Assembly: GCA_002529645.1 (NCBI GenBank) | Contig: NAEP01000034.1 | Coordinates: 1 to 64,000, forward strand | Direction of reading: 5' to 3' | DNA length: 64,000 nucleotides | From: Candidatus Lumbricidiphila eiseniae | GTDB lineage: Bacteria; Actinomycetota; Actinomycetes; Actinomycetales; Microbacteriaceae | Shown here: positions 1 through 9,206 of the stretch, piece by piece | Layout of the letters: every line of letters starts with the position of its first letter | Numbering within the stretch: position 1 is the first letter of the stretch | Made by a program: the position numbers and the translations under genes | Notes under the pieces: generated by a model | The model's input: only the letters and a program-made list of their open reading frames with translations | Databases searched by the model: none | Told to the model about the DNA's origin: nothing

Positions 1-120
1 CCTGACCCCTCTCCGAGGGTATTTTCAGAACCCCGAGAACAAGCAGGAAAGCTATGACCCCATGACCAATAAACCCCCAAACTCGCAACCAACACACAGA
101 ACTTACCCAATAACCACACC

Positions 121-146
121 AGCAACAGCAACAGCAACAGCAACAG
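121..146. repeat. short hexanucleotide repeat (AGCAAC)n
   Basis: Four copies of AGCAAC plus two further bases in a row. It lies beside the IS3 remnant in A/C-rich, G-poor non-coding DNA and has no recognisable function. Confidence 0.8.
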
Positions 147-209
147 ATAGGTCTGCTGCACGGATTGGCGACGGGTTTGGTTTGGGCCGTGGGGGTCGGG
201 GTTTGGTTC

Positions 210-838
210 GTGGTGGTGGGGGATGTTCTTCTTTAACAGGTTGAGAAGATTTTCCATGGTGGTGGTGTCGTAGGACGCGATTGGGCTCATCGATCTGATC
301 AGACAATGGTGGGCCAGGGCAGGCAGGAGCTTCCGGCTGCGAAATTGTGACCCGCGGTCTGAGTGAGCCAGAGCTGGTTCGGGCCGTTGGCGGTGAACTC
401 GTGCCGGATCCGACCGTCCTTGTCGGTGACAGTGCAGATCTCGTCAGGAACCGCAAGGGTCGGGCTTCTTCTCGTTGCGGCACCATAATTCTTCCCGAAC
501 ATGCTCCATCAGCTGTTGTCCGAGGTGATCTGCCACGAGTGGGTACATCAATTTTCCCCGCAGATTCGCCTACGACAGATACACCCCCGCCTTCCGGAAC
601 ACCCCATTCTCCTGCTCGAGGAGCCGGTTACCGCGGCGCAACTCCCACAGCTGCACCACCTCGCTCGTCATCACGCCGGACTGCCTACCCGCCTCGACGC
701 GCTCGACACACATCTAGTTCCCCAGGGTGCCGGGATGGAATCCGAAGTCCTGCACGATCTGCACGATCATGACCCCCGACTCACGGTCCCAGACCACACG
801 CAGAACATCCCCACGAAACCCCTCCAGAAATAGCATCG
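210..838 (-). pseudogene. decayed IS3-family transposase (orfA + orfB remains)
   Basis: Read on the minus strand, translated pieces line up with an IS3-family element. An OrfA tail comes first (VQDFGFHPGTLGN, then ELRRGNRLLEQENGVFRKAG), then YLS, a stop, and ANLRGKLMYPLV, which resembles the OrfA/OrfB junction. The integrase core follows as EFTANGPNQLWLTQTAGH, where intact relatives read roughly WLTDITEH, so the first catalytic Asp is gone. Near 275-230 comes TTTMENLLNLLKKNIP, corresponding to the conserved block with the catalytic Glu. In-frame stops, frameshifts and a large internal deletion between the two OrfB blocks make it non-functional. Family assignment is from remembered motifs. Confidence 0.7.
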
Positions 839-917
839 GACACGATGACACCCCTCCAACACAGTCCCACAACCAAACAGATCAGATATCACCCACCCGT
901 GCAACAGACCCCAACGC

Positions 918-2222
918 TCACAGCAACCCGACGGCACCACAACCGAAACCCACTCGACCCGACATAAAACGCTCAACATCCGGATCGACCATAATGTCGC
1001 TCGGGCGAAGTGGCCGAGCAAGGTACAGCCCCTCAAGCGACGTAAGTCGGCTGAGCGCAACATAGGTCTGACCGGGAGTGAACGCTCGCGCCCCCAGATC
1101 CACAATCGCGGCCTCGTAACTGGCCCCCTGCGACTTGTGGATGGTCACCGCCCACGCCAACCGCAGTGGATACTGGGTGAACTCAGCGACAACATCCCGT
1201 TCCAACTTCTTGGTCCGAGCATCCCAGCTGTATCGAAACCGCTCCCAGGTCACCGGTTCGACGGTGTGTTGAACACCGTCGACCGTGACCTTCACGTCGT
1301 CACCAAGAACCGTCACTTCGCCGAGCGTGCCATTGACCCAGCGCTGCTTATCTGTTCCACTCACGGTATCGTTGCGAAGAAACATCACCTGAGCGCCAAC
1401 TTTTAGTTCCAACCGCTCCTCGGCAGGAAAGGCTCGCCCGCCGAAATCGCCGTTGATCTCCGCCTCTCGGGTTCGGGAATGCCCCGGCAGCCGGTGCAGC
1501 GCAGTGGCGTTGATCTGGTTGACCGTGTCATTGCGGGTGGCGAGCGTGAGAACACCCTGTTCCGGCAGCGGCCGCCGGGCACCAACCTCGTTCAGGGTGC
1601 CCGCGATGTCCGAGGTCACCTGGCCGTGCCGTACCGCGTTCAACATGTGCCTGAAATTCGCATCGTGCTGCCGGTGAACGTCACTCAGCTCAAAAATCCG
1701 CAGGGATGCTTCGCGCCACACCCTCGCGTCGAAGAACCACATCGACGCGTACGTGTCAGCAAAGTAGGCCCGCTCCGGGCCATCCCCTGGAACCGGTGCC
1801 AACTGGTACGGATCACCAAACAGCACCACCTGCGCACCACCGAATGGCTCGCGGCGGCGCTGGCGCGCCTGGCGTAACGAGCGATCTATGGCGTCCATCA
1901 GGTCGGCGTTCACCATAGAAACCTCGTCAATAACAAGTGTGTCCATGGCGTTGAGAATCTTCCGCACGCTGTCGTTCTGCTCGATATCGTGATCGGCGAT
2001 GACACCGATCGGCAACCGAAACAGCGAGTGAATCGTCTGGCCGCCGACGTTCAGCGCGGCCACTCCGGTCGGCGCGGCGATAACAATGTTCTTGTCGGTG
2101 TGCCAGTTGAGGTGGGTGAGCAGGGTCGATTTCCCGGTGCCCGCCCGCCCCGTGACAAATATGTGATCACGCGTCGACTCAATCGCCTCGAAAACGGCGG
2201 CCTGTTCGCCACTCAGTTCCAT
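918..2222 (-). CDS. Pif1/RecD-like AAA ATP-dependent DNA helicase
   Basis: A 434-residue SF1B-type helicase. Residues 22-32 hold the Walker A motif (GRAGTGKST). Walker B with the DE pair is LVIDEVSMVNADLMDAID near residue 96. The C-terminal UvrD/RecD-type motif is AWAVTIHKSQGASYEAA, followed by YVALSRLTSLEGLYLARPL. This matches the compact Pif1-like family common in actinobacteria, which probably unwinds DNA 5' to 3' during repair or replication; the substrate is not evident here. The ATG at 2222 is preceded by a strong GGGGAGGATGAGG ribosome site. The gene stands alone, with IS remains downstream. Confidence 0.85.
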   Translation of the reverse strand: MELSGEQAAVFEAIESTRDHIFVTGRAGTGKSTLLTHLNWHTDKNIVIAAPTGVAALNVGGQTIHSLFRLPIGVIADHDIEQNDSVRKILNAMDTLVIDEVSMVNADLMDAIDRSLRQARQRRREPFGGAQVVLFGDPYQLAPVPGDGPERAYFADTYASMWFFDARVWREASLRIFELSDVHRQHDANFRHMLNAVRHGQVTSDIAGTLNEVGARRPLPEQGVLTLATRNDTVNQINATALHRLPGHSRTREAEINGDFGGRAFPAEERLELKVGAQVMFLRNDTVSGTDKQRWVNGTLGEVTVLGDDVKVTVDGVQHTVEPVTWERFRYSWDARTKKLERDVVAEFTQYPLRLAWAVTIHKSQGASYEAAIVDLGARAFTPGQTYVALSRLTSLEGLYLARPLRPSDIMVDPDVERFMSGRVGFGCGAVGLL

Positions 2223-2576
2223 TGCGGCTACCTCATCCTCCCCACCAACCTGTCATACCTTCATCGCGCCCGCGCGCGCCACCGGGTGTGGGTGCCGTGC
2301 ATGATGATAACTGTAGCCGTGGACCACCCGCAGTGGATGTCCCACTCCTGAGCCCTGAGCAGAAGTTTTCGATGAGCCGACAAAACGGGTTGCGGTCACG
2401 TTCTGCTCCCCGACCGAATTCTGCGTAGAAGATGTTCGGCTTCTTTGGCAATCACCTCCAACCTCGTCACCCCATGAAGCGTATAGATTACGACCCCGCC
2501 GTTCGAATTCGAGAACCTGCCGAGCACCCTCACTGCTGGCGTGCCGGTTTTGTGTCTGTCTGTTTGCAGGCTGACT

Positions 2577-2726
2577 CTGTGCTGGGTGGGTGTGGGGATG
2601 GCCCCAGCTGAGCGAGCGTGTCGACACCGATGCGAGCCTGTGCTGGGTGGGTGTGAGGATGGCCCGGTGTCGGTCATTCGGTCTGTGTTCGCTGGCTTCT
2701 ATGCTGGGTGGGTGTGGGAACGACGG
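2577..2726. repeat. three ~28-bp direct repeats, 61-bp period (locus E)
   Basis: Copies lie at 2577-2604, 2638-2665 (27/28 identical to the first) and 2699-2726 (22/28, decayed at its 3' end). Each starts CTGTGCTGGGTGGGTGTG or a close variant. The two 33-bp inserts (2605-2637, 2666-2698) are unrelated to each other. Equal spacing, unique inserts and a degenerate last copy are array-like, but the sequence lacks the palindromic arms of a normal CRISPR repeat and no cas genes are near. The last copy abuts the GTG of the next gene. The rest of 2223-2576 shows no gene I can support. Confidence 0.8.
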
Positions 2727-3758
2727 GTGAGTGCGCTGAGACCGTTGCTTGTGTTTGTGCTCGGGTGGTTCGGGCTGGGGCTGGTTGTGCTCGGTGCTTT
2801 TGTTATCGTCCTGAACGTGCTCAACCACACACTCTACGGGGCACCGGTTTTTGTTCAGCGGTACCTCTCGGCCATCGCCAGTGACAACATCACCGAAGCG
2901 ATGAGCACCCCCGGGGTCGATATCGACGCAACCACACTCACCTCACGCGGTATCAACGGGCCGGTCTCACGAGCGATGCTCCGCACAGGAGTGCTGAACA
3001 CCGGACCCAAAAAAGTCACCATCACCACCGATACAACCCACCCCGACGGGAGACACTCCATCACCGCGACATACACCCTCGCCGGAACCTCCCACACAAC
3101 AACCTTCGACGTCGTGCCCCTCGACCCGCTCTACGGTCTGATCAACCGATGGAAATTCGCCACAAGCCCCCTCACTGTGCTCGATGTCACCACCAACAAC
3201 ACCCCCTTCTTCACTGCAGGACACCTCACCCTTGATGCCCGAGCAAACAAACCAGACACCCTCCGAGCGGCATTCAGCCAACAAACCCCCTATCTCACCC
3301 TCGCACCCGCAGCCTACCTACTCAGCTACACCTCCCCTCTCCTAACCATCCCTGCTGTCACCACAACCACCACACCGAACCACGTGACCCCGGTAGAACT
3401 TGTCGCACAACCAACACACGACTTCATCCAACGCGTCCAAACAAAACTAGACCAATTCCTCACCACCTGCACACAACAACAGGTACTCATGCCCACACAA
3501 TGCCCCTTCGGCACCCAAATCAATGACCGCATCATCGGCACCCCCCGCTGGACAATAACCTCCACCCCCCAAGTCACCCTCACACCCGGCACCGACTCAT
3601 TCATCATGCCCCCCACCACCGGCATCGCCCGCATCAGCGTCGATGTCCAATCACTCTACGACGGAACAAAAAAGCACCTCATCAAAAACCACCCCTTCAC
3701 CATCGGGCTCAACGCCCAAATCCAACCCAACAACACCATCACCATCCAACTCCAATAG
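2727..3758 (+). CDS. unrecognised membrane-anchored extracytoplasmic protein
   Basis: I do not recognise this 343-residue protein. Residues 6-32 form a membrane segment (VFVLGWFGLGLVVLGAFVIV), so it is probably anchored with its body outside. The rest is rich in Thr, Pro, Asn and Ile with alternating hydrophobic positions, as in beta-rich domains; single Cys residues near 253 and 262 could pair. The GTG at 2727 begins VSALRPLLV just before the anchor; the frame stays open upstream, but only through the repeat region. The coding strand from about 2870 onward is strikingly poor in G and rich in A and C, unlike neighbouring genes. Its 3' end faces the CopD-CtaG gene. Confidence 0.6.
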   Translation: MSALRPLLVFVLGWFGLGLVVLGAFVIVLNVLNHTLYGAPVFVQRYLSAIASDNITEAMSTPGVDIDATTLTSRGINGPVSRAMLRTGVLNTGPKKVTITTDTTHPDGRHSITATYTLAGTSHTTTFDVVPLDPLYGLINRWKFATSPLTVLDVTTNNTPFFTAGHLTLDARANKPDTLRAAFSQQTPYLTLAPAAYLLSYTSPLLTIPAVTTTTTPNHVTPVELVAQPTHDFIQRVQTKLDQFLTTCTQQQVLMPTQCPFGTQINDRIIGTPRWTITSTPQVTLTPGTDSFIMPPTTGIARISVDVQSLYDGTKKHLIKNHPFTIGLNAQIQPNNTITIQLQ

Positions 3759-3822
3759 CCACCACCCAGCCCACCCAGAAACCCACTGCCACCCACCATC
3801 CTGCAGTCCGCGCCATCCAAGA

Positions 3823-3840
3823 CCCCCCCCCCAAAAAAAA
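3823..3840. repeat. C10-A8 homopolymer run between convergent genes
   Basis: Ten C followed directly by eight A, in the 93-bp gap between two convergent genes. Such runs are prone to slippage and sequencing error. No hairpin is evident beside it. Confidence 0.7.
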
Positions 3841-3851
3841 CACCCAGCCCC

Positions 3852-5867
3852 CTACTCGTGACCGCCACGACCCGCACGACCATCGCGTTGCGCCAGCTCG
3901 ACCAGCCGCTCGTTGTAGGCACGCAGCTCTGCGTCGCCGGTACGGTCAGCGTGACGATCCCGTCTCCTCGACTCACGTTCGTCGGTCCGTGACCACCGAA
4001 TAGCAACCGTCATGGCCAGTGCGAGCGTCGGTATCTCGCCAATGCCCCACGCGATTCCACCGCCGAGTTGTTGATCGGTTAGCGCATCTGTGCCCCAGCC
4101 CATCGCACCATACCAATCGGAGAGCAAAAGGTTACTTCCCAGCATGAGCGCGAGGCCAAAAAAAGCGTGGAACGCCATCGTGCCGAGCAGAAGCAGAAGC
4201 CGGAACGGATAGGACAGCCGTTGTTTCACCGGGTCAATCCCGATCATGGACTGCACAAAGAGATAGCCGGTCACCAGGAAGTGCACAATCATCCACTGGT
4301 GACCCACGTGGTCAACGGTTGCCCAGCGAAATAACGGTGAGTAGTAGAACAACCAGAGCGATCCGGCAAACAATCCGGCCGCAACAAGCGGGTGTGTGAG
4401 GATGTCTGCGACCCGCGAGTGTATGGCGAACAACAACCACTCCCGGGCACCCCGGCTGCCGTCTTTTCGCGGTCGGATCGCCCGCATTGCAAGCGTAATG
4501 GGCGCACCGGGCACCAGTAGCACCGGCACCGCCATGGTGAGAATCATGTGCGCCGCCATGTGGCTCGAGAAGAGATACTCCTCATACACATTCACCCCGC
4601 CGTTCGTGGTGTAGCCGAGCACTGCAATTCCCGCCACCCAGAGCACAGTGCGGTACATCGGCCAACGATCGCCGCGCCGTCGCACTCGCCACACACCGGC
4701 AAGGTAAAAGAAGAGCGCGAACCCACAGATAATCAGCCACAGCAGGTCAAAGTTCCACTCGGTGATATACCGCTGCCAGTCAGGCCACGGTGGCAACGGA
4801 GAATTGGTGAGCACGCTGGCCGGGGTCTGCGCACCGCCGGGAAGCTCAGCAGTCCCCCCCGGGGTGGCAGTGCGTGCAAGCGCGGTTGCGAGGCCAGAGG
4901 CCACGCCCATGAGGAGGCCTTCGCCGGTCACTAGCACCCAAAACGGGCTGGACCGAGCGGCGGCGGAACGGGACATCCGACGAATACTAACCGTGCGCTG
5001 GATGGCCCCGAAGCCCCCGAGTGCAAGCAGTGCGCCGATCTTGAGCAGCACCAGGACACCGTAGGGTGTCCCCAATTCCGCAACCGTGCCCATCCGGATG
5101 GCAGCACTCACGTACCCGGAGATCGCCACGATGATAAAACACACGAGCGCAAGCGTCGAGTATCGCCGAACAACCTCGACGAGGCGATCTCGCGCAAGAT
5201 CCCGCCGGATGACAACAACCGTCGCAAGGCCACCCACCCAGGTCGCGATGAAGATCACATGAAGTCCGAGCGCCGTCACCGCCGCGTCGTGGTTGGCGGC
5301 GCCGGCCGCGTGTCCCTGTTGCGCGAGCGGCACAAAACTCACGGCGGCAAGAATTGTGACGAACACGAGCGCGGTTCGGTTTCGCACCGCCACGCAGAGC
5401 ACGGTTGATGCCGCCGCAAGAAGGGTCGTGGCAAGCCACGCTTGACCAAGCTCAACTGAGGTGAGAAATTGCCCAATTTTTTGACCAAAGTCGGCATCGA
5501 AGCTGGGCGGAACCGCAGTGATCTGTTCAAAGACCAGAAATCCGGTGACCGCGCTCGCCACGGTCATCACCGCGGCGGATGTCGCGGCCATATCCAGCGC
5601 TCGCGCTGACGCCTTCTCGGTGGGACTCAGTGCCCACAGGACAAGGACAAGAGCACCGAGCATTCCCGCGGCACTGAGGTTGACCACAAGCCGTGCGATC
5701 GGCAGCCCGTATCTGACAAGCGGGCCGGGATCCTGCAGTTTCTCGGGGGTGGCTCCCCCACCCACAGCAAGACCGAGGAACACCGCCGCCACGGCCACAA
5801 CAAGCAGAGCAGCCACCGTGCACACAATCGTTACCGCTCGCAGACTGCTCGGCGATGGTACGGGCAT
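3852..5867 (-). CDS. CopD-CtaG fusion: copper import / cytochrome oxidase assembly membrane protein
   Basis: A 671-residue polytopic membrane protein. Roughly residues 10-330 form a CopD-like domain with about eight membrane helices and the conserved GLHVIFIATWVGGL segment. Residues 365-640 form a caa3-type oxidase assembly factor (CtaG) domain with NGGVNVYEEYLFSSHMAAHM, whose His and Met are probable copper ligands. The C-terminus is an Arg/Glu-rich cytosolic tail. Fused CopD-CtaG proteins are common in actinobacteria and are thought to move copper for cytochrome oxidase; that role is by family. The ATG at 5867 precedes a short basic region and the first helix. It is transcribed alone. Confidence 0.85.
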   Translation of the reverse strand: MPVPSPSSLRAVTIVCTVAALLVVAVAAVFLGLAVGGGATPEKLQDPGPLVRYGLPIARLVVNLSAAGMLGALVLVLWALSPTEKASARALDMAATSAAVMTVASAVTGFLVFEQITAVPPSFDADFGQKIGQFLTSVELGQAWLATTLLAAASTVLCVAVRNRTALVFVTILAAVSFVPLAQQGHAAGAANHDAAVTALGLHVIFIATWVGGLATVVVIRRDLARDRLVEVVRRYSTLALVCFIIVAISGYVSAAIRMGTVAELGTPYGVLVLLKIGALLALGGFGAIQRTVSIRRMSRSAAARSSPFWVLVTGEGLLMGVASGLATALARTATPGGTAELPGGAQTPASVLTNSPLPPWPDWQRYITEWNFDLLWLIICGFALFFYLAGVWRVRRRGDRWPMYRTVLWVAGIAVLGYTTNGGVNVYEEYLFSSHMAAHMILTMAVPVLLVPGAPITLAMRAIRPRKDGSRGAREWLLFAIHSRVADILTHPLVAAGLFAGSLWLFYYSPLFRWATVDHVGHQWMIVHFLVTGYLFVQSMIGIDPVKQRLSYPFRLLLLLGTMAFHAFFGLALMLGSNLLLSDWYGAMGWGTDALTDQQLGGGIAWGIGEIPTLALAMTVAIRWSRTDERESRRRDRHADRTGDAELRAYNERLVELAQRDGRAGRGGHE

Positions 5868-5947
5868 CCCTCAAGACTACGTGGGCACTGCCGTGCAAAA
5901 CGCAACGAGGGGCACCGAGACCGGATACCCCTCGCGAACTGCGCGAA

Positions 5948-6238
5948 CTACTTCTTGACAGCAGCCTTGAGTTTCGTGCCCGCCGTGACCTTCACGGAGT
6001 GGCCAGCAGCGATCTGAATCTCTGCGCCGGTCTGGATGTTGCGACCGACCCGCGCGGCGCGGAAGGTGCGCTCAACCGCGAGCCATCCCGGGATGGTCAC
6101 CTTGACGCCGTCACTGATCGCCTCAGCCACCGTGTCGAACAGCCCACCAAGCACGGAGTCAACCGTGGCCTGACTGTGTCCTGTTGACGCGGCGATTTTT
6201 GCGACGAGCTCAGTCTTGTTCAGAGTCTTGTCAGCCAT
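5948..6238 (-). CDS. hup: HU-family nucleoid DNA-binding protein
   Basis: A 96-residue HU/IHF-fold protein starting MADKTLNKTELVAKIA with the dimerisation helices, then GVKVTIPGWLAVERTFRAARVGRNIQTG. This is the beta-arm region, where the usual RNPxTG motif appears as RNIQTG, missing the Pro that intercalates in DNA. It ends in VTAGTKLKAAVKK and lacks the long Lys/Ala/Pro tail of mycobacterial HupB. The start has a GGAGGA ribosome site (6243-6250). The product bends and compacts the chromosome. Confidence 0.92.
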   Translation of the reverse strand: MADKTLNKTELVAKIAASTGHSQATVDSVLGGLFDTVAEAISDGVKVTIPGWLAVERTFRAARVGRNIQTGAEIQIAAGHSVKVTAGTKLKAAVKK

Positions 6239-6346
6239 TGATTGTCCTCCTCGGACTTTAGCCGTTCAGAAGAACAGCGATAGTTGGTTTTCGAGAGCGT
6301 AGATAACCTGCTCCGTGGCCGGTACGACCGCCACGAATGTAACAGA

Positions 6347-7132
6347 TCACGGCGACGAAATCCCCAAATCTGTGGGGTGTCGCGGCAATATAACACTCAC
6401 AGGTGAGGTATTTCTGATGCTGGAGGGGTGGGCAACAATCGGAGGGGCATGTCGTTCGGTGCTGGCTGCCCACCGGGCGGCGTTCGCGAGGACGCGTTGG
6501 ATATCGGGGTGATTGTAGATCGGGTATTTTTGGTCGCCAGGGCTGAAGTAAAAGATGCGTCCGCGCCCGCGTCGATAGGTCAGGCCGGAACGGAACACCT
6601 CTGATCCGCTGAAGGAACTGATAAAGATCGTTTCGTCGGGTTCTGGTACGTCAAAGAATTCTCCGTAGGTCTCGTGGGCGTCAACCACGAGCGGCGAGGG
6701 AACACCTTCGGTGAGCGGATGTCCCGGTGCCGTCACCCACAGAACCTCGCGGTCACCGTCATCCCGCCAGGAGAGAGAACAGCTGGTTCCCATCATCCGG
6801 GTGAAAATCTGCGAGAAATGGCCGGAGTGCAGGACCACGAGCCCCATCCCTCCGAGCACATGCCGCTGCACCCGTTCGACGATCTCATCGGCGACCTGAT
6901 CGTGCGCGAGATGGCCCCACCAGAACAGCACGTCTGTCGCCTCGAGGCGTTCCTCGGTTAGCCCGTGGTCAGTCTGTTGCAGCGTGGCGGTGTGCACCCG
7001 GACTTCGTCGCCGAGCACTCCGTCGAGCGCCGCGGCAACGGCACCGTGGATGCCGTCCGGATAGAACGGCATGATGTGCGGTTCCGTGGTCTCGTGAATA
7101 TTCTCGTTCCACATCGTCACGGCAATCGTCAT
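6347..7132 (-). CDS. ThuA-like trehalose/sugar utilisation protein
   Basis: A 261-residue ThuA-domain protein with the class I glutamine-amidotransferase-like fold. Segments such as [30 protein letters not shown] and [20 protein letters not shown] are typical. The ATG at 7132 overlaps the stop of the upstream glycosidase gene as ATGA, so translation is probably coupled. It is last in a four-gene minus-strand operon. Family members take part in trehalose or disaccharide metabolism; their exact reaction is unsettled. The last 30 residues are unlike the fold and may be a recent read-through extension. Confidence 0.85.
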   Translation of the reverse strand: MTIAVTMWNENIHETTEPHIMPFYPDGIHGAVAAALDGVLGDEVRVHTATLQQTDHGLTEERLEATDVLFWWGHLAHDQVADEIVERVQRHVLGGMGLVVLHSGHFSQIFTRMMGTSCSLSWRDDGDREVLWVTAPGHPLTEGVPSPLVVDAHETYGEFFDVPEPDETIFISSFSGSEVFRSGLTYRRGRGRIFYFSPGDQKYPIYNHPDIQRVLANAARWAASTERHAPPIVAHPSSIRNTSPVSVILPRHPTDLGISSP

Positions 7133-8409
7133 CGTGGCGCTCCGATTCTTGTGGACGCATCGAGTGCGAGGGCGGCGGTCCAACTGAATCGCGTGGTGCC
7201 CCGGGGTGCGAAGGAGTGCGGGTCGAGGTACTCGGGGAAGTCGTGTTCAAGCGCCGCGTTCTCCATGCCGCGTGATAACTGTTCCGCCTCGGTGGTGAAT
7301 CCGCGCTCGTAGAGCGCTTCCGCGATCAGCCAGGCGGTGTTGAACCAGGATGGCCCTCGCCAGTAGCGCGACGGGTCGAACGTGACCGCGGTCAGGTCGT
7401 GGCTGGGTACCATCGCAACCTCACCGAGCCGGAAATGTGGCCCGCGCACCAGGTCGAGCAGTTCCCGCGTGTGGCGTATCCCCGGCAGGAGCAGGGGCAC
7501 GAGCCCGGCCACCGTTCGGTACTGCTGAAGGGTTCCGCTCAGGATATCGCGCGCAACGTAGCATCCCCGTTCAGTGGACCACAGCGTTTCGAGCGCCTCG
7601 GTGATCCTGCAAGCCTCGAGCCGGTGTGGCAGCGGATCGGCGGCCACGAGGGTCGCGATGGTTGCAAGCGCGAGCTCGGAACGAGCCCAGAGTCCATTGA
7701 ATGCGGGGTCTTCGAATTGGAACGGGAAGCTCTCGTCCGCGTCGTCGCACCCGTGGTCGCGGTAACGGGCGGCGAAATAGAGGTACTTGCCGTATTCACC
7801 GTCGGATGGCCGGTGGTCTGCGTCCGCGTGCAGGAGGTCGGGGCGTGGGATCAGTGCGGTGTATGTCTCGGTCATCGCCTGCAAACAGGCATCCCAGAAC
7901 GGAGAATTGTCCATGCCGCTCTCCCAGGGGTGCACAATGCGAGCGAGGCCACCGCGACCACCGCGCCGGTTCCTCAGGTAGTCGTGCCAGCGCACTAGCC
8001 GCGGATACGCTCGCTCAAGGAATCGACGTCGCTGTGACTCCGCCGGGTCTGCCTCGTGCACGAGAAGTGCGGCAAGGGCGTGGGTGGGTGGCTGGATAAG
8101 CCCGGCGGTCGCCACGGGCGCAGCACCCGGGATCTGCTCGCTGTGCCAGAAACTCGCTCCGGGGGAGTACCCGTCATCGCGCCCGGAATGGAACACAATC
8201 TGCGGGAGACGCCCATCCTCCCACTGTGCACTGAGGATGGTGTCAAGCTCCAGTTGTGCCCGTCGAGGTGATAGATGACGCAAACCGACGGCGATAAACG
8301 CCGAGTCCCAGCTCCACTGGTGCGGGTAGAGCCCGCCGGCCGGAACGGTGTAGCTGCCACGCCAGTTTCTGAGCAGGACGCGGGCTGCAGACGGTTTGAT
8401 CGCGCTCAC
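7129..8409 (-). CDS. MGH1/GH63-like glycoside hydrolase ((alpha/alpha)6 barrel)
   Basis: A 426-residue protein of the MGH1-like glycosidase group. The N-terminal [20 protein letters not shown] holds the conserved WDSAF element. [14 protein letters not shown] in mid-protein carries acidic residues usual for this clan, and [18 protein letters not shown] is a C-terminal signature. It probably cleaves a glucosyl or mannosyl oligosaccharide in the cytoplasm, since no signal peptide is seen. Both ends overlap neighbours by four bases (ATGA), placing it firmly in the operon. The substrate cannot be read from the sequence. Confidence 0.85.
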   Translation of the reverse strand: MSAIKPSAARVLLRNWRGSYTVPAGGLYPHQWSWDSAFIAVGLRHLSPRRAQLELDTILSAQWEDGRLPQIVFHSGRDDGYSPGASFWHSEQIPGAAPVATAGLIQPPTHALAALLVHEADPAESQRRRFLERAYPRLVRWHDYLRNRRGGRGGLARIVHPWESGMDNSPFWDACLQAMTETYTALIPRPDLLHADADHRPSDGEYGKYLYFAARYRDHGCDDADESFPFQFEDPAFNGLWARSELALATIATLVAADPLPHRLEACRITEALETLWSTERGCYVARDILSGTLQQYRTVAGLVPLLLPGIRHTRELLDLVRGPHFRLGEVAMVPSHDLTAVTFDPSRYWRGPSWFNTAWLIAEALYERGFTTEAEQLSRGMENAALEHDFPEYLDPHSFAPRGTTRFSWTAALALDASTRIGAPR

Positions 8410-9206
8410 AGGTATCGCCGAAGCAGTGGCGGCACGGTCGGGAGCACGGTCGCGGCTTCGCCGGAGAGTCGGCTCTCAATGGCGATCGAGCGCTTGTAGC
8501 CGATCGCGGCGACCGTCGCCCCGAAGAGCGCCCAGTCTAGGTGTCCGGCACCGGGTTCTAGGCGGTTGGAGTCGCTCGCCTGAAGATGGCCGATGTGTGG
8601 AGCCACCTCGAGCAGGGCACCGGCGGGATCGGCTTCCTCGATGTTCATGTGGTAGGTGTCCGCGACGATCAGCACCGCGGGCGATCCAATTTCGACAATG
8701 AGAGCGGCGGCTCCGGAGAGTGTGTTGACGAGGTAGTCCTCGTAGCGGTTGAGGGGTTCGAGAAAAAGTTCGACACCCTCGCGCTCGGCGTGCTCGCCCA
8801 ACCGCCCGAGCGCATCCACCAGGATACGGTGGTCGCTCTCGGGCGAGCGAGGCGGCTCGAACGGGGGCAGACGTCGGGAGAACATGCCGTACGAGCCGGG
8901 GGTCATGACTCCGACGCCGCCGAGTTCGGCCATGACGCTCAGCTGCGAGGCGAGCTGTGTGATCGCATCCTCGCGAAGCTCCGCGTCGAAGGCTCCGATG
9001 AAGTGAGACATCTCGACGCAGGCCGTTGGCATGATGACACCGGCATCGCGCGCCCGGCGGAGTTCGGGGAGCCTGGATGCAAAGTGGAAATCGCCCCGGC
9101 TCCGGAGCTCGATGCCGTCGAACCCCCAAGCGAGGGCAACGTCGAATTTCTCCTCCAGCGATGAGCCGGGAAGGTGGTGTTCCTGCAGGGTGATCGCGTT
9201 CGTCAT
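8406..9206 (-). CDS. sugar phosphate isomerase/epimerase (xylose isomerase-like TIM barrel)
   Basis: A 266-residue AP-endonuclease-2-like TIM barrel. GFDGIELRSRGDF, VELFLEPLNRYEDYLVNT and ADTYHMNIEEADP carry the Glu, Asp and His residues that bind the metal in this family. SRLEPGAGHLDWA-like spacing near residue 220 (NRLEPGAGHLDWALFGA) is the usual substrate-side signature. It probably isomerises or epimerises a keto-sugar made by the adjacent oxidoreductase. The gene overlaps both neighbours by four bases. Confidence 0.85.
   Translation of the reverse strand: MTNAITLQEHHLPGSSLEEKFDVALAWGFDGIELRSRGDFHFASRLPELRRARDAGVIMPTACVEMSHFIGAFDAELREDAITQLASQLSVMAELGGVGVMTPGSYGMFSRRLPPFEPPRSPESDHRILVDALGRLGEHAEREGVELFLEPLNRYEDYLVNTLSGAAALIVEIGSPAVLIVADTYHMNIEEADPAGALLEVAPHIGHLQASDSNRLEPGAGHLDWALFGATVAAIGYKRSIAIESRLSGEAATVLPTVPPLLRRYL

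Noticed and set aside
2253-2828. 191-codon minus-strand open frame over the repeat region
   Set aside because: His/Pro/Ser/Arg-rich shadow of the repeats with no ribosome site or homology I recognise.
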